Below the pieces are notes generated by a model. The model was not told the DNA's origin. It searched no databases and saw only the letters and a list, made by a program, of their open reading frames with translations. From assembly GCA_030608765.1 (NCBI GenBank), contig JAUWDN010000121.1, forward strand, positions 1 through 5,043: a DNA stretch of 5,043 nucleotides, written 5' to 3'. This document shows, piece by piece, positions 4,983 to 5,043 of the stretch. Positions within the stretch are counted from its first letter, which is position 1, and every line of letters begins with the position of its first letter. The position numbers and the translations under genes were made by a program. This stretch comes from Promethearchaeota archaeon (lineage in GTDB: Archaea > Asgardarchaeota > Lokiarchaeia > Sigynarchaeales > SOKP01).

Positions 4983-5043
4983 TTATTTCTCAGTAAAGAA
5001 GTGACGAAAATACTGATTAATTAAACCTTTAGCATTTTTAAAT
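4983..5043 (-). CDS. Possible C-terminal end of a minus-strand gene cut by the window edge
   Basis: One minus-strand frame is open from the right edge to TAA at 4985-4983 and encodes 19 residues, FKNAKGLINQYFRHFFTEK. The other two minus frames meet stops within the first 20 bases. The peptide is an amphipathic basic-aromatic helix of plausible protein composition, and a T8 tract follows 40 bases later. Nineteen codons are too few to identify a family or prove coding. Confidence 0.3.
   Translation of the reverse strand, partial: FKNAKGLINQYFRHFFTEK

Noticed and set aside
4990..5016. Inverted repeat TCAGTA/TACTGA near the right edge
   Set aside because: Only 6-bp arms with a 15-base spacer, lying inside the proposed coding end; it is compatible with chance.
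1..5043. CRISPR array, insertion sequence or prophage
   Set aside because: No regularly spaced repeats, terminal inverted repeats, transposase, integrase or phage-type genes are visible.

Overview
The window (about 30% GC by eye) reads as archaeal and most likely comes from an Asgard (Promethearchaeota) archaeon. The reasons are a class II tRNA-Leu without an encoded CCA, a lack of convincing Shine-Dalgarno sites, AT-rich TATA-like boxes at short distances upstream of genes, and a protein set typical of Asgard genomes: a longin-like domain on a seven-helix membrane protein, a gelsolin-like domain protein and a VTT/DedA-family membrane protein. The assignment rests on recognising families by eye, and no lineage within Asgard can be chosen.

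Layout. The left edge (1-467, +) is the 3' end of a Zn/Cd/Pb-type P1B ATPase that runs off the window and carries an unusual Cys-rich tail. A 334-base gap follows; it holds T-tracts and a small GC-rich island that may be a structured RNA. A tRNA-Leu(CAG) lies on the minus strand at 802-886. A small unrecognised protein gene (1133-1423, +) contains an internal duplication. Next comes a compact + strand cluster at 1658-3304: a gelsolin-like protein, a 50-residue basic single-helix membrane microprotein, and a VTT/DedA-like protein. It ends at an imperfect hairpin.

The right part is on the minus strand. A 382-residue protein joins seven transmembrane helices to a cytoplasmic longin-like domain (4893-3745), and a 79-residue unrecognised protein lies just downstream (3694-3455). 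At the far right edge, the last 19 codons of another minus-strand gene may be present, followed by a T-tract. Between that end and the 7TM-longin gene are a TATA-like box and a set of short inverted repeats that could be an operator.

How the genes could work together. The + cluster combines a possible actin-cytoskeleton domain with two membrane proteins. The minus-strand pair offers a membrane receptor-like module carrying a domain class that binds small GTPases or trafficking factors in eukaryotes. A membrane or cytoskeleton theme is therefore reasonable, but it is inference from domain types and adjacency. Metal export by the ATPase appears unrelated.
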